DNA of 11,022 bases from Poriferisodalis sp964484385. Lineage in GTDB: Bacteria; Actinomycetota; Acidimicrobiia; Acidimicrobiales; Poriferisodalaceae. The position numbers and the translations under genes were made by a program. The stretch is taken from positions 1 to 11,022 of the forward strand of contig CAZAFV010000086.1 in NCBI GenBank assembly GCA_964484385.1, in the 5' to 3' direction. This document shows positions 1 to 6,478 of the stretch, in pieces. The notes beneath the pieces were generated by a model that was given only the letters and a program-made list of their open reading frames with translations, was not told the origin of the DNA and did not search any database. Each line of letters begins with the position of its first letter. Position 1 is the stretch's first letter.

Positions 1-14
1 GAGTAGGTAGTCAA
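1..14 (-). CDS. 5' end of divergent gene leaving the window on the left, TTG start (partial)
   Basis: Only four codons are visible on the minus strand: TTG (12..14) then Thr, Thr, Tyr. The call rests on the upstream sequence. An AAGGAG box lies on the minus strand at 25..30, 10 nt before the TTG, inside a 24-bp stretch identical to the one at the right edge and 21/24 identical to the start region of the surface-protein gene at 2754. That gene also begins with TTG ACT (Met-Thr). I therefore infer a paralogous secreted or surface protein transcribed leftwards, but no domain is visible. Confidence 0.4.
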
Positions 15-34
15 GGTTATGTTTCTCCTTGTTC
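11..34 (-). repeat. Translation-start cassette, copy A (24 bp, inverted relative to copies B and C)
   Basis: On the minus strand this reads GAACAAGGAGAAA, then CATAA, then CCTTGA. It is a perfect 24/24 match, inverted, to 10999..11022, and matches 2734..2757 except at three adjacent spacer bases. It holds the Shine-Dalgarno AAGGAG, a 10-nt spacer and the TTG start codon. Identity in the spacer as well as in the ribosome-binding box points to recent common descent or gene conversion rather than convergence on a good ribosome-binding site. Confidence 0.85.
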
Positions 35-160
35 CTCGCATCGCTACGCCCGTCGATATGAGGAACATCGAAAACCACTGGTCAATAGCGTGCGTTATCC
101 ATCGTTTGAAACCGATTCGTTCCCAATACGGCGTCTTGTTCCCCATATTCGAGGGGCACA
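35..160. other. Intergenic region between divergent left gene and integrase
   Basis: This 126-bp stretch is visibly more AT-rich than the flanking genes and separates two divergently oriented starts. On the minus strand a TTGACC is followed 18 nt later by TCATAT, a weak candidate -35/-10 pair for the left gene. I see no tRNA gene or obvious att core, although an integrase lies directly to its right. Confidence 0.35.
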
Positions 161-1366
161 GTGGGGAACCCGAGAGGCACACACGTGGCACAGCCAGGCA
201 GACTCAGCGCAGCCGAAATCGGGCGCGCGCCTGCGGGCAAGCACTCCGACGGCGGTGGGCTCACTCTCGTGGTCAAGCCGTCGGGCAGCCGCTCATGGGT
301 GGCCCGGGTCAGCGCCGACGGCAAGCGCCGCGACATCGGTCTTGGCGCCTATCCGGCGGTCAGCCTCGCCGAGGCCCGTCGGCGCACGGCCGAGCTGCGG
401 GCCCGCGCCCAGCTTGTCAATGGCCGCGCGGCGCCCGACGCGGTCAGCGAGGTGGCCAGCGTGCCGACGTTCGCCCGTGCCGCGGCCGCGGTCCATGCTC
501 TCAACGCGCCCCGCTGGCGCAACGAGCGTCACGCCCGCGAATGGCTCGAGTCGCTGCACCGCCACGCCGAGGGGCTGATGCACCTGCCGGTCGACCACAT
601 CACACGAGCCCACGTGCTCGAGGTGCTGCACCCCATCTGGCACGACAAGCCCGAGACAGCCCGACGCATTCGCCAGCGCATTCGCACTGTTCTCTCCTAT
701 GCAATGGCGCTGCACGAGCACATCCCGTCCAATGCCGCCGGCGACGGCATCGACGCCGCACTCCCGCCGATGCCGCGCATCCGCAACCACCAGCGGGCAC
801 TGCACTACCGCGACGTGCGCCAAGCACTCAGGCGGGTCGCCGCCTCCAACTCCTCCGTGGCCTCACGGCTCTGCCTGCGCTTTCTGGTGCTCACCGCAGT
901 CCGCTCCGCTGAGGCCCGGGGCGCCCGCTGGGACGAGATAGAAGAAGCCGACGCTGCGTGGCGCATCCCCGGCGCGCGCATGAAGTCGGGGGTCGAGCAC
1001 CGCATACCCCTCAGCCAGCAGGCGCTCGACGTGCTCGATGCCGCCCGCGAGATCAGGGACGGCTCAGGGCTGGTGTTCCCTTCGCCGCTCAAGCCCGGCC
1101 ACCCGCTGAGCTGGCAGACACTGCTGAAGCTGCTGCGCACCAACGAGCTCGACTGCACCGTTCACGGGTTCCGCTCGTCGTTCAAGACGTGGGCCGTCGA
1201 GGCCACCACCACGCCGTGGGCAGTGGGCGAGGCCGCACTCGCCCACGTGGTGGGCAACAGCACCGAGGCCGCTTACGTGCGGGGCGACCTGTTCGAACAG
1301 CGCCGAAAGCTCATGACGGCATGGGCCAACTTCGTCGCCCCCCGCCCCCGCCAGAGTTCTTCCTGA
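161..1366 (+). CDS. P4-type tyrosine recombinase/integrase
   Basis: This 401-aa protein is the usual length for the P4 integrase family, which catalyses site-specific strand exchange through a 3'-phosphotyrosine intermediate. The N-terminal arm-binding domain (DUF4102-like) spans about residues 10-90, with the family signature HSDGGGLTL and a basic stretch GKRRDIGLGAYP. The catalytic domain covers about 210-390 and all six active-site residues are visible: R248 (LTAVRSAEARG), K275 (RMKSG), H335 and R338 (HGFRSSFKTW), H362 (LAHVVGN) and Y372 (AAYVRG). It therefore looks intact. GTG at 161 follows GAGG at 151..154; an in-frame GTG at 185, after GAGG at 174..177, gives a 393-aa product and is about equally credible. 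It lies beside a repeated start cassette, so it may mark the edge of an integrated element; its target site is not apparent. Confidence 0.93.
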   Translation: MGNPRGTHVAQPGRLSAAEIGRAPAGKHSDGGGLTLVVKPSGSRSWVARVSADGKRRDIGLGAYPAVSLAEARRRTAELRARAQLVNGRAAPDAVSEVASVPTFARAAAAVHALNAPRWRNERHAREWLESLHRHAEGLMHLPVDHITRAHVLEVLHPIWHDKPETARRIRQRIRTVLSYAMALHEHIPSNAAGDGIDAALPPMPRIRNHQRALHYRDVRQALRRVAASNSSVASRLCLRFLVLTAVRSAEARGARWDEIEEADAAWRIPGARMKSGVEHRIPLSQQALDVLDAAREIRDGSGLVFPSPLKPGHPLSWQTLLKLLRTNELDCTVHGFRSSFKTWAVEATTTPWAVGEAALAHVVGNSTEAAYVRGDLFEQRRKLMTAWANFVAPRPRQSSS

Positions 1367-1500
1367 GGCTGCCGACTTCGACGCAGGTCAGCCATGCCGA
1401 CGTCGATTGCGGCAACCAATAGAACAATATGAAATTCATTTTAAGGCAGTGTTGATGCCGCCTACGGTGCGCCGCAGATCGCTACCGAAGGAAGCTCGCC
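1367..1500. promoter_or_regulatory. Upstream region of first coiled-coil gene, shared with the second
   Basis: A low-GC patch, AATATGAAATTCATTTT at 1426..1442, recurs almost exactly at 2094..2111 (AATATCGAAATTCATTTT). In each case it is 70-85 nt before the start codon and is followed by a CCTACGGT box. The conserved position suggests a promoter or operator carried along in the duplication. A GAAGGA ribosome-binding site (1487..1492) precedes the GTG at 1501. No start site can be assigned with confidence. Confidence 0.45.
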
Positions 1501-1848
1501 GTGTCTGAAGAAGACCGTTCCCGCCTCTACGCTTGGCTGCGTGAGCACGCCGACGAACCGATCGCCGAATACATGATGTCGTGCCTCCCTCCGGCACCGC
1601 TGCATGACTTGGTCACCAAGGATTTCCTGACCGCTGAGCTGTCACGGTTTGCCACCAAGGAAGACCTCGCCGCCGTCGACGCGAAAGTCGTCGCGCTCGA
1701 TACCAAGGTCGATGCCCTGGTGGCTCAGCGCGCCGAGGACCGCGCCGACGACCGCGTCACGAGCCGCGTTCGTCACTACTGGCTTGCCGGCATCGGTCTG
1801 ACCGCCGTGGTGTCGATCTGGCTCGACGCCGCCGGCGTGATCGGCTGA
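1501..1848 (+). CDS. Small C-terminally membrane-anchored coiled-coil protein, paralogue 1
   Basis: This 115-aa protein of unknown function starts with GTG after GAAGGA. Residues 1-40 form a charged, helical N-terminal region (RSRLYAWLREH, DEPIAEYMMSCLPP). Residues about 40-85 contain the phrases LVTKDFL and FATKEDLAAV followed by heptad-like repeats of Val, Leu and Asp, typical of a short coiled coil. Residues about 94-113 form one hydrophobic helix (WLAGIGLTAVVSIWL) ending near the C-terminus, giving a tail-anchored layout. Actinobacterial genomes carry many small proteins of this plan (Leu-Pro-Pro, then ATK-DL, coiled coil, one membrane segment), with no established role. It is a paralogue of the gene at 2179. 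A cytoplasmic coiled coil tethered to the membrane is inferred. Confidence 0.8.
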   Translation: MSEEDRSRLYAWLREHADEPIAEYMMSCLPPAPLHDLVTKDFLTAELSRFATKEDLAAVDAKVVALDTKVDALVAQRAEDRADDRVTSRVRHYWLAGIGLTAVVSIWLDAAGVIG

Positions 1849-2178
1849 GCGCTCCGCGCCTCGCGAACTGGGCGAAAATTCCCCTATGACGCGGCGGCGG
1901 AATGGCGTCGATGCCGAAGTGTTGTCATAGACATGTGTTTGGTCGGCTATCCGGGCGGCGGCAGCGACATGGCCCCACAGCCGAATCGACTCGAATCGGC
2001 TTGCTCGTCGCCATACGACCACCTCCCCGACAACTGCAACAGATTGCTGCCGACAGGAGCAAGCTCGCCTGCCGAGCGTGTCGTAACTGGAAAAATATCG
2101 AAATTCATTTTTGTTCAGCAATCGATGGCCCTACGGTTCGCGGCCGACCCCGTTCTTTGCATCGCCTAGGAGGCCGCC
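1849..2178. other. 330-bp spacer between the two duplicated coiled-coil genes
   Basis: No convincing gene is present. The left end carries the downstream motif (1866..1899). The right end carries the element shared with the first gene (2094..2111) and a strong AGGAGG ribosome-binding site at 2168..2173, five nt before the ATG. The central ~190 bp (1900..2090) have no counterpart upstream of the first gene and show no hairpin or repeat that I can recognise. Confidence 0.5.
1866..1899 (+). repeat. 34-bp downstream motif, copy 1
   Basis: It begins 18 nt after the stop codon of the first coiled-coil gene. It matches 2533..2566 at 31 of 34 positions, including a perfect 23-bp core (1873..1895) that reads CGAAAATTCCCC, TATGAC, GCGGC. 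The core has no dyad symmetry, so it is not an intrinsic terminator. The embedded CTATGAC could be a -10-like box, or the motif could be a binding or recombination site. Confidence 0.8.
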
Positions 2179-2514
2179 ATGTCTGAAGCACTGCGCTCAC
2201 GTCTCTACGATTGGTTCTGTGAGCACATCGACGAGCCCACTGCCGAGTACGCCATGTCGTGCTTGAGCCCGGTGCCCGTGTCCGAGCTCGCCACCAGGGA
2301 CGACATTGAGCGTCTCGGAACCGCCACCAGGAAAGACATCGAGCGTCTCGATAGCGCGTTCGAGCGTCTCGATACCAAGTTCGAGCGTCTCGTCGATGCC
2401 CGCGAGGCCGACCGCAAGGAAGCGCGGCACCAGTTCCACTGGCTGGTTGGTCTTGGGGCGACGGGCTTCGGGGTGTTGCTCGCGGCCATGTTCGCTCTCG
2501 CTGCCATCAGCTGA
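2179..2514 (+). CDS. Small C-terminally membrane-anchored coiled-coil protein, paralogue 2
   Basis: This 111-aa protein is a paralogue of the one at 1501: it shares MSE..RSRLY.W, EH.DEP.AEY.MSCL.P and a T+D motif, then diverges. Its coiled coil (about residues 40-80) is built from short repeats of the form IERLGT, IERLDS, FERLDT, FERLVD, a seven-residue periodicity typical of a parallel coiled coil. Residues about 88-109 (WLVGLGATGFGVLLAAMFALA) form one membrane helix at the extreme C-terminus. The ATG at 2179 is fixed by an excellent AGGAGG five nt upstream. Function is unknown. Its position just before the surface-protein gene, and the duplication, hint at a shared envelope role, but that is inference. 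Confidence 0.83.
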   Translation: MSEALRSRLYDWFCEHIDEPTAEYAMSCLSPVPVSELATRDDIERLGTATRKDIERLDSAFERLDTKFERLVDAREADRKEARHQFHWLVGLGATGFGVLLAAMFALAAIS

Positions 2515-2532
2515 CCGTCGCGACGGCTCGAC

Positions 2533-2566
2533 AACTCGACGAAAATTCCCCTATGACGCGGCAGCG
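2533..2566 (+). repeat. 34-bp downstream motif, copy 2
   Basis: It is 31/34 identical to 1866..1899, with the invariant 23-bp core at 2540..2562. As in copy 1 it starts just after the stop codon of a coiled-coil gene (18 nt here). Here it also lies upstream of the surface-protein gene, so a promoter role for its TATGAC element is possible but unproven. Confidence 0.8.
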
Positions 2567-2620
2567 AAGGCCGTTACACTGGTCCTGATCCGTGTACTCG
2601 CGTAGGCGGATTACCAGGTG

Positions 2621-2726
2621 GGGCTCACTAGGTGCGAATGTGCTGCGGTGAGCCCTTCAACCGGTCGGCGCTGTCACAAACCGCGACGACGCGGGGTTTG
2701 ACAATGCAGAGCGGGAGCATCTCCCG
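2621..2726 (+). promoter_or_regulatory. Structured leader of the surface-protein gene (three consecutive hairpins)
   Basis: Three inverted repeats lie in series. GGGCTCAC (2621..2628) pairs with GTGAGCCC (2648..2655), 8 bp with a 19-nt loop. CAAACCGCG (2677..2685) pairs with CGCGGGGTTTG (2690..2700) with a two-base bulge. CGGGAG (2712..2717) pairs with CTCCCG (2721..2726) around CAT. The last ends 11 nt before the ribosome-binding box. A TTGACA occurs at 2698..2703 without a convincing -10. S-layer mRNAs in other bacteria often have long, stable, folded 5' leaders; this could be one, or it could attenuate transcription. Confidence 0.5.
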
Positions 2727-2733
2727 TCGTACA

Positions 2734-2757
2734 GAACAAGGAGAAAAGGAACCTTGA
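2734..2757 (+). repeat. Translation-start cassette, copy B
   Basis: It reads GAACAAGGAGAAA, AGGAA, CCTTGA and differs from copies A and C only at 2747..2749. AAGGAG at 2738..2743 is 10 nt from the TTG at 2754. The three changed bases create a second AAAGGA (2745..2750) closer to the start. Copy A matches for three more bases (CTA), after which the coding sequences diverge. Confidence 0.85.
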
Positions 2758-5558
2758 CTATTCGAACGAAGCGGCGTGGCAGGCGCTCGCTCGCAGCGAT
2801 CTTGGCGGCGATGCTCATGGCATCGGTGCTCGCGGTCGTAGCGGGAAGCCCAGCCCAGGCCGCAAACACTTCTTTCGAGGTGAAGGTCGATCACGACAAC
2901 AACGCAGCCACGGACACGGTCCGTGAGTTCGCTGGTCAGGATCGCTACGACACGGCGCTGCGCCTGGCGAAGAACTTCGCCACGTCGAAGGGCGGCCTCG
3001 GTGCCGTTCCGACAGCGTTCGTCGCGTCTGGCGAAACCTTGGTCGACTCCATCTCGGTTGCCGGTCTGGCCGGCTATGTAGACGCCCCGATCCTGCTGAC
3101 CCCCTCGGACAGCTTGCACGGCGGCGTGGCTGACTTCATCGAGGACTACGGCGTCGGCATGGTGTACGTGCTGGGAGGCACCGCTGCCGTCAGCGACGCT
3201 GTGGTGTCGGCGATCGAAGCGCTGAGTAACGGCCCGAAGGCGAATCGCATCGAAGGTGCCGACCGGTACGCGACTGCTGCGGCGATCGCGGCGAAGATCG
3301 AGACCGACTCGACGTGGTGCGGCACTGACGCTGTGAGCGCTGTGTTGATCAACGGCGCTACCGACATGCTCGGTTACGGCGTGGCAGTGCAGACGGTTGC
3401 CTATCGTCTCCAGCTGCCGGTGCTGATGACTGCGGCCGACGAGCTGCCTGACGCGACTGCCGAGTACATCACCACCAACGATGTGGAGCATGTGCAGATC
3501 ATCGGCGGCACCGGAGCGGTGTCGGCCGATGTCGCATCGGCGCTCACCACGCTCGGTGTCGACACCGTGGCGCGAGTCGCCGGCGATTCCGCTTCGGCGG
3601 TGTCTGTCGCGCTGGCGCAGATGGCGGGCAACGGCTGCAGCGATGCCCTGGCACCGGTGTCGACCAACCGCGTGGCTCTGGTGCGCGCCAATCCTGACGG
3701 CGTGGTCGGCGCTCCGGCATTGGCTACGAGCGTCGACGGCGGCAACATGGTGACCCCGCTGATCGTGGGCGACACGCTGCCGGCGTCGGTGCGCGATTAC
3801 CTGGCGGCGACGCCGAAGGCGATCGGCGGCATCAATCTGAATCTGGGAATTGTCGCGATTGGCGGCACTGCTGCGGTGAGCGAGTCAGTGATGGCGGATG
3901 CTGTCAAGGCGGCTGCGTCGTCGGGCGCGTTGACCGTGGCGATCGGTGCTGGCGATAATCCGGCAACGGCCGATGCAGATGAGGGCGACACGAACAAGGA
4001 CGGTGTCGCGAACGCGGACGATCCGATCCGACCCGGTACGCACATCTCGCTGTACTTCAGCGATGACGTGACCTATGTCGCTGACGACACGGCGGGCGAG
4101 ACTCGGGCGCTGTTGCGCGATGTGATCGAGGTGAACGGCGTACCGGTCCCGGTGGAGTCCACATCCTCGGCTTCGGTCGGCGGTTCATGCAACCCGCGTC
4201 GCATCAACGTGACGCTCACCAACCCGCTGCGCAACGGCGATGTGGTGTCGGTGGCTGGCTCGAAGCTGAAGTTCGGCCGCGCTGAGGATCAGCGCACCGT
4301 CACGGGCGCGTCCGCGAACGTGGTGGCTGCTGCGCCGGACCGCACCCGGCCGACGATCTCGATCATCGGTGTCGCGGGTCAGGACTCGTTCCATCTGCGG
4401 GTCGATGACGCCGGCGGCAACCTGCCTGCGACGATTCCGACGCTGGTGTCTGCTGAGGGCCCCACGCGCAACATCGTGTTCACGCCGGGTTCGGGCGACG
4501 CGACCATCGGGACCGTGTCAGCTTGGACGCGCGCCGCGGACGGCAAGTCCGCGACCGCGACAGTCGGTTTGACGGCCGGCACGCTGCGCACGACTACCAC
4601 GCTGGTCGCCAATGACCGGCTCACCATCAGCGCGAACGCAGTGGAGGACACAGTCGCACCGGTGTCAAACAAGAGCGCTCCGCGCTCGCGCACCGCGGTC
4701 GCTGCGGTGGCCAGCCCGCGTGTGAACTCGGTGCTGATGAGCAACCTCAACCACTCAGCTCAGGCCGTTCTGACATTGGCCGACGACGCCACGTTCGGCG
4801 GCGGTCTCAGCACGGGAGGCGCGCAGGCGCTGACCATCACGGCCAAGAAGACCGGCGACGCCGCAGGCGCTGCGGGCAACACTTGGAAGGTGCTCTTCGA
4901 TGTGGCCTCGACCCGGATGGCGAGCAAGCCGCTCGACATCCACGTCGGCGTCGATCCCAAGGGCCAGCAGGTGACGGTGCGGATCAACAACGGCACCGGC
5001 ACGGTCGGTGATCTGCTTGCGGCGCTGCGTGCCAATAGCGACTTCGACGAGCGGTTCACTGTGGGCATCCCTTGCGCCGGGAACCCGGCGGTTGCGCTGG
5101 TGCCGTCTAACACGACGGCTAACCGCAATCGGGCACTGGCTAACGGTGGGCAGGGTCGCACGAAGTTCGCGATCCAGACCCGCTTCAACGCCTACGTCAA
5201 CTCGATCAACGCCGACACCCTGCTCGCCGCGGTGATGCAGCAAACTTCGGTCCGGTTGGGTGCGGCGGCGGCTGACGGTGCCGCCGTGCTTGGCTTGACC
5301 GGCTTCGAAGAGGCCCCAACCGGGTCACAGGACCCAGCGGCGCCGTTCTTGATGCTGCGCCACGAGGTCACCGTGAGCAGCGCCAGCCACCTGCCCCGCG
5401 CAGGCGACCTGGTCAACATCGCCGCAGGCACCGACACCCTGTCGGTAGCCGGCGGGTACGTCGCCGACGACACAGACACGGCAAACGTCAACGAATCGCT
5501 CAACGGCGCCTCGCAGCGGCGGATCTCCGTGTCCAGCAGCGTCAAGGCTCCCTCCTAG
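2754..5558 (+). CDS. Secreted S-layer-like protein with three cell-wall-binding type 2 repeats
   Basis: This 934-aa exported protein starts with TTG after AAGGAG. Residues 1-36 are a signal peptide: basic TIRTKRRGRR, hydrophobic core LAAILAAMLMASVLAVV, and the cleavage site AQA/A. Three CW_binding_2 (PF04122) repeats follow at about 59-158, 166-268 and 273-385, marked by AGQDRYDTA and EGADRYATA and by LGGTAAVS, IGGTGAVS and IGGTAAVS. The third has lost the GxDRY element. Such repeats bind anionic wall polymers non-covalently. An acidic loop near 408-423 (DEGDTNKDGVANADD) resembles a thrombospondin-type calcium site. The remaining ~500 residues are Thr-, Ala- and Val-rich, likely beta, with no family I recognise. 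There is no C-terminal membrane helix or LPXTG, so retention would rely on the repeats. Cysteines C189 and C295 are few and could pair. The gene is bounded by a structured leader and a strong terminator. Confidence 0.88.
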   Translation: MTIRTKRRGRRSLAAILAAMLMASVLAVVAGSPAQAANTSFEVKVDHDNNAATDTVREFAGQDRYDTALRLAKNFATSKGGLGAVPTAFVASGETLVDSISVAGLAGYVDAPILLTPSDSLHGGVADFIEDYGVGMVYVLGGTAAVSDAVVSAIEALSNGPKANRIEGADRYATAAAIAAKIETDSTWCGTDAVSAVLINGATDMLGYGVAVQTVAYRLQLPVLMTAADELPDATAEYITTNDVEHVQIIGGTGAVSADVASALTTLGVDTVARVAGDSASAVSVALAQMAGNGCSDALAPVSTNRVALVRANPDGVVGAPALATSVDGGNMVTPLIVGDTLPASVRDYLAATPKAIGGINLNLGIVAIGGTAAVSESVMADAVKAAASSGALTVAIGAGDNPATADADEGDTNKDGVANADDPIRPGTHISLYFSDDVTYVADDTAGETRALLRDVIEVNGVPVPVESTSSASVGGSCNPRRINVTLTNPLRNGDVVSVAGSKLKFGRAEDQRTVTGASANVVAAAPDRTRPTISIIGVAGQDSFHLRVDDAGGNLPATIPTLVSAEGPTRNIVFTPGSGDATIGTVSAWTRAADGKSATATVGLTAGTLRTTTTLVANDRLTISANAVEDTVAPVSNKSAPRSRTAVAAVASPRVNSVLMSNLNHSAQAVLTLADDATFGGGLSTGGAQALTITAKKTGDAAGAAGNTWKVLFDVASTRMASKPLDIHVGVDPKGQQVTVRINNGTGTVGDLLAALRANSDFDERFTVGIPCAGNPAVALVPSNTTANRNRALANGGQGRTKFAIQTRFNAYVNSINADTLLAAVMQQTSVRLGAAAADGAAVLGLTGFEEAPTGSQDPAAPFLMLRHEVTVSSASHLPRAGDLVNIAAGTDTLSVAGGYVADDTDTANVNESLNGASQRRISVSSSVKAPS

Positions 5559-5628
5559 GAGTCAGACGCTCAGTTGACCTGAACCGTTCGGGCGGCTTGG
5601 CTGCCTGATCGGCAAAGAACAACAACGA

Positions 5629-5660
5629 AAGAGCCCCGGGGTTTCGGCCCCGGGGCTCTT
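5629..5660 (+). terminator. Strong intrinsic terminator of the surface-protein gene
   Basis: A perfect 13-bp stem, AAGAGCCCCGGGG (5629..5641) with CCCCGGGGCTCTT (5648..5660), closes a 6-nt loop TTTCGG. It lies 70 bp after the stop codon. The stem is nearly symmetric with A on one side and T on the other, so it could act in both directions and also end the convergent vapBC transcript, whose stop lies 60 bp further on. The T-tract is short. Confidence 0.9.
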
Positions 5661-5719
5661 CGCGTCTGCGCCGCTCTAGAGGTTCACCCGGTGGTCAGCG
5701 GCCTGTTCAAGCCACCCGA

Positions 5720-6142
5720 CTAGGAGCCGGCGTCGACCCATGGGTTGATCAGCCGGAGGTCGAGGCCTTCGAAGTTCGAGACATTGCGCGTGGCCAAGGC
5801 CAGCCGTCGCACACCGGCAGTGGCTGCGATGAGCGCATCGCCCAAGTCGAGGCTGCGGCCCGCACGCCGAGCCTGTACTCGCAACTCGGCGGCGTGCTCT
5901 GCTTCGGCGGGGCCCACGGGCACCACCCGGCGCACCACCGAGGCGAGCTGGCGGACGGCACTGGCGATGGCATCGCGACGTCGGCCCGGAGCCATCAGCC
6001 CGATGCCGTACTCAAGCTCGTGCAGCACGATCGCAGACAGCCACAGGTTCGGTTCGCCCGACAGGAACGCCATGACGTTGGCGTCGGGTTCAGGCCGAGC
6101 AGCCTCGCAGACGACGTTGGTGTCGAGCAGGATGCCGTTCAC
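5720..6142 (-). CDS. vapC: VapC/FitB-type PIN-domain ribonuclease toxin
   Basis: This 140-aa protein is one complete PIN domain, a Mg2+-dependent RNase; VapC toxins typically cut tRNA or rRNA to stop translation. The acidic residues are in place: D7 (LLDTNV), E42 (HELEYG), D99 and D102 (LDLGDALIAA). The TRN at 118-120 and NFEGLDLRLINPW near the end are typical of the FitB-like branch. It starts with GTG overlapping the antitoxin stop by 4 bp (GTGA), indicating translational coupling. No residue seems missing, so an active toxin is expected. It converges on the surface-protein gene, separated by the terminator at 5629..5660. Confidence 0.92.
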   Translation of the reverse strand: MNGILLDTNVVCEAARPEPDANVMAFLSGEPNLWLSAIVLHELEYGIGLMAPGRRRDAIASAVRQLASVVRRVVPVGPAEAEHAAELRVQARRAGRSLDLGDALIAATAGVRRLALATRNVSNFEGLDLRLINPWVDAGS

Positions 6143-6447
6143 GAAGCGTGCCCCGCAGCGCCGGCACCGCCGCCGTCATCGTCGATGAACGGAGTGGGCC
6201 GACTCGAATGGCGATCCGGCAGTTCCAGCTCGTAACCGCGGGGCAGTTTGTCGACGAGCCACCGCCCCACGTGCACCTCAGGTTCGGCTCGTTCGCGCCA
6301 GACGTGCTCCGGAACGACCACGAACGTTCTGCGTGTGCCGATGCGCTGGGGACCGTCTTCTTCGGCGCAGCGGAGAATGTGTGACAGGCGCGCCTTCGCT
6401 TCGGACACCGTCCAGACCCGATCCGCTTCTGTCTCTCGAGCAGACAT
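6139..6447 (-). CDS. vapB: Phd/YefM-family antitoxin of the VapBC pair
   Basis: This 102-aa protein should neutralise the downstream PIN toxin and repress its own operon. The N-terminal Phd/YefM fold is recognisable at VWTVSEAKARLSHILRCAEEDG followed by PQRIG and RRTFVVVPEHVW (the usual strand-helix-helix-strand DNA-binding dimer module). The C-terminal half, with RWLVDKLPRGYELELPDR then an acidic, Gly-rich tail, would wrap the toxin. I chose the ATG at 6447. An in-frame TTG at 6474 would add nine residues, but it lies only 3 nt after a candidate -10 box (6478..6483) and so would precede the transcript start. Upstream is a near-perfect palindrome at 6479..6501, a likely autoregulatory operator. 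Confidence 0.85.
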   Translation of the reverse strand: MSARETEADRVWTVSEAKARLSHILRCAEEDGPQRIGTRRTFVVVPEHVWRERAEPEVHVGRWLVDKLPRGYELELPDRHSSRPTPFIDDDGGGAGAAGHAS

Positions 6448-6478
6448 CAAACCCCCGCCAGTGCCATCGCTCAACCCA

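Larger units (their letters stand above)
1426..1899 (+). repeat. Tandem duplication unit 1 (upstream element, gene, downstream motif)
   Basis: The unit comprises the AATAT(C)GAAATTCATTTT element, a gene for a small coiled-coil membrane protein, and the ~34-bp motif at 1866..1899. The same three parts recur in the same order at 2094..2566. The coding parts have diverged (proteins mainly alike at the N-terminus and in overall design), so the duplication is not recent, but short non-coding blocks before and after the gene stay nearly identical. Confidence 0.7.
2094..2566 (+). repeat. Tandem duplication unit 2
   Basis: This is the second copy of the unit described at 1426: upstream element at 2094..2111, coiled-coil gene 2179..2514, downstream motif 2533..2566. 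It stands in direct orientation, so the pair arose by tandem duplication or repeated insertion. The copy ends about 190 bp before the start of the surface-protein gene. Confidence 0.7.

Noticed and set aside
35..160. attL site or tRNA 3' end beside the integrase
   Set aside because: I could not find a tRNA 3' end or a direct repeat of this stretch elsewhere in the window; the edge repeat is inverted rather than direct, unlike att sites flanking an integrated island.
19..912. Frame of 297 codons overlapping the integrase in another phase
   Set aside because: The composition is Arg/Ala/Pro/His-rich shadow translation, while the integrase frame carries all six catalytic residues.
1873..1895. 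The 23-bp repeated core as a transcription terminator
   Set aside because: It lies after stop codons in both copies but has no self-complementary stem or T-tract.
2628..3491. 287-codon minus-strand frame over the surface-gene leader and 5' end
   Set aside because: It is antisense to a protein with a clear signal peptide and CW_binding_2 repeats; low-complexity Arg/His/Val composition.
6448..6474. TTG at 6474 as the vapB start
   Set aside because: It lies 3 nt after the candidate -10 box and adds a Gly-rich stretch outside the Phd/YefM fold; the ATG at 6447 is more consistent.
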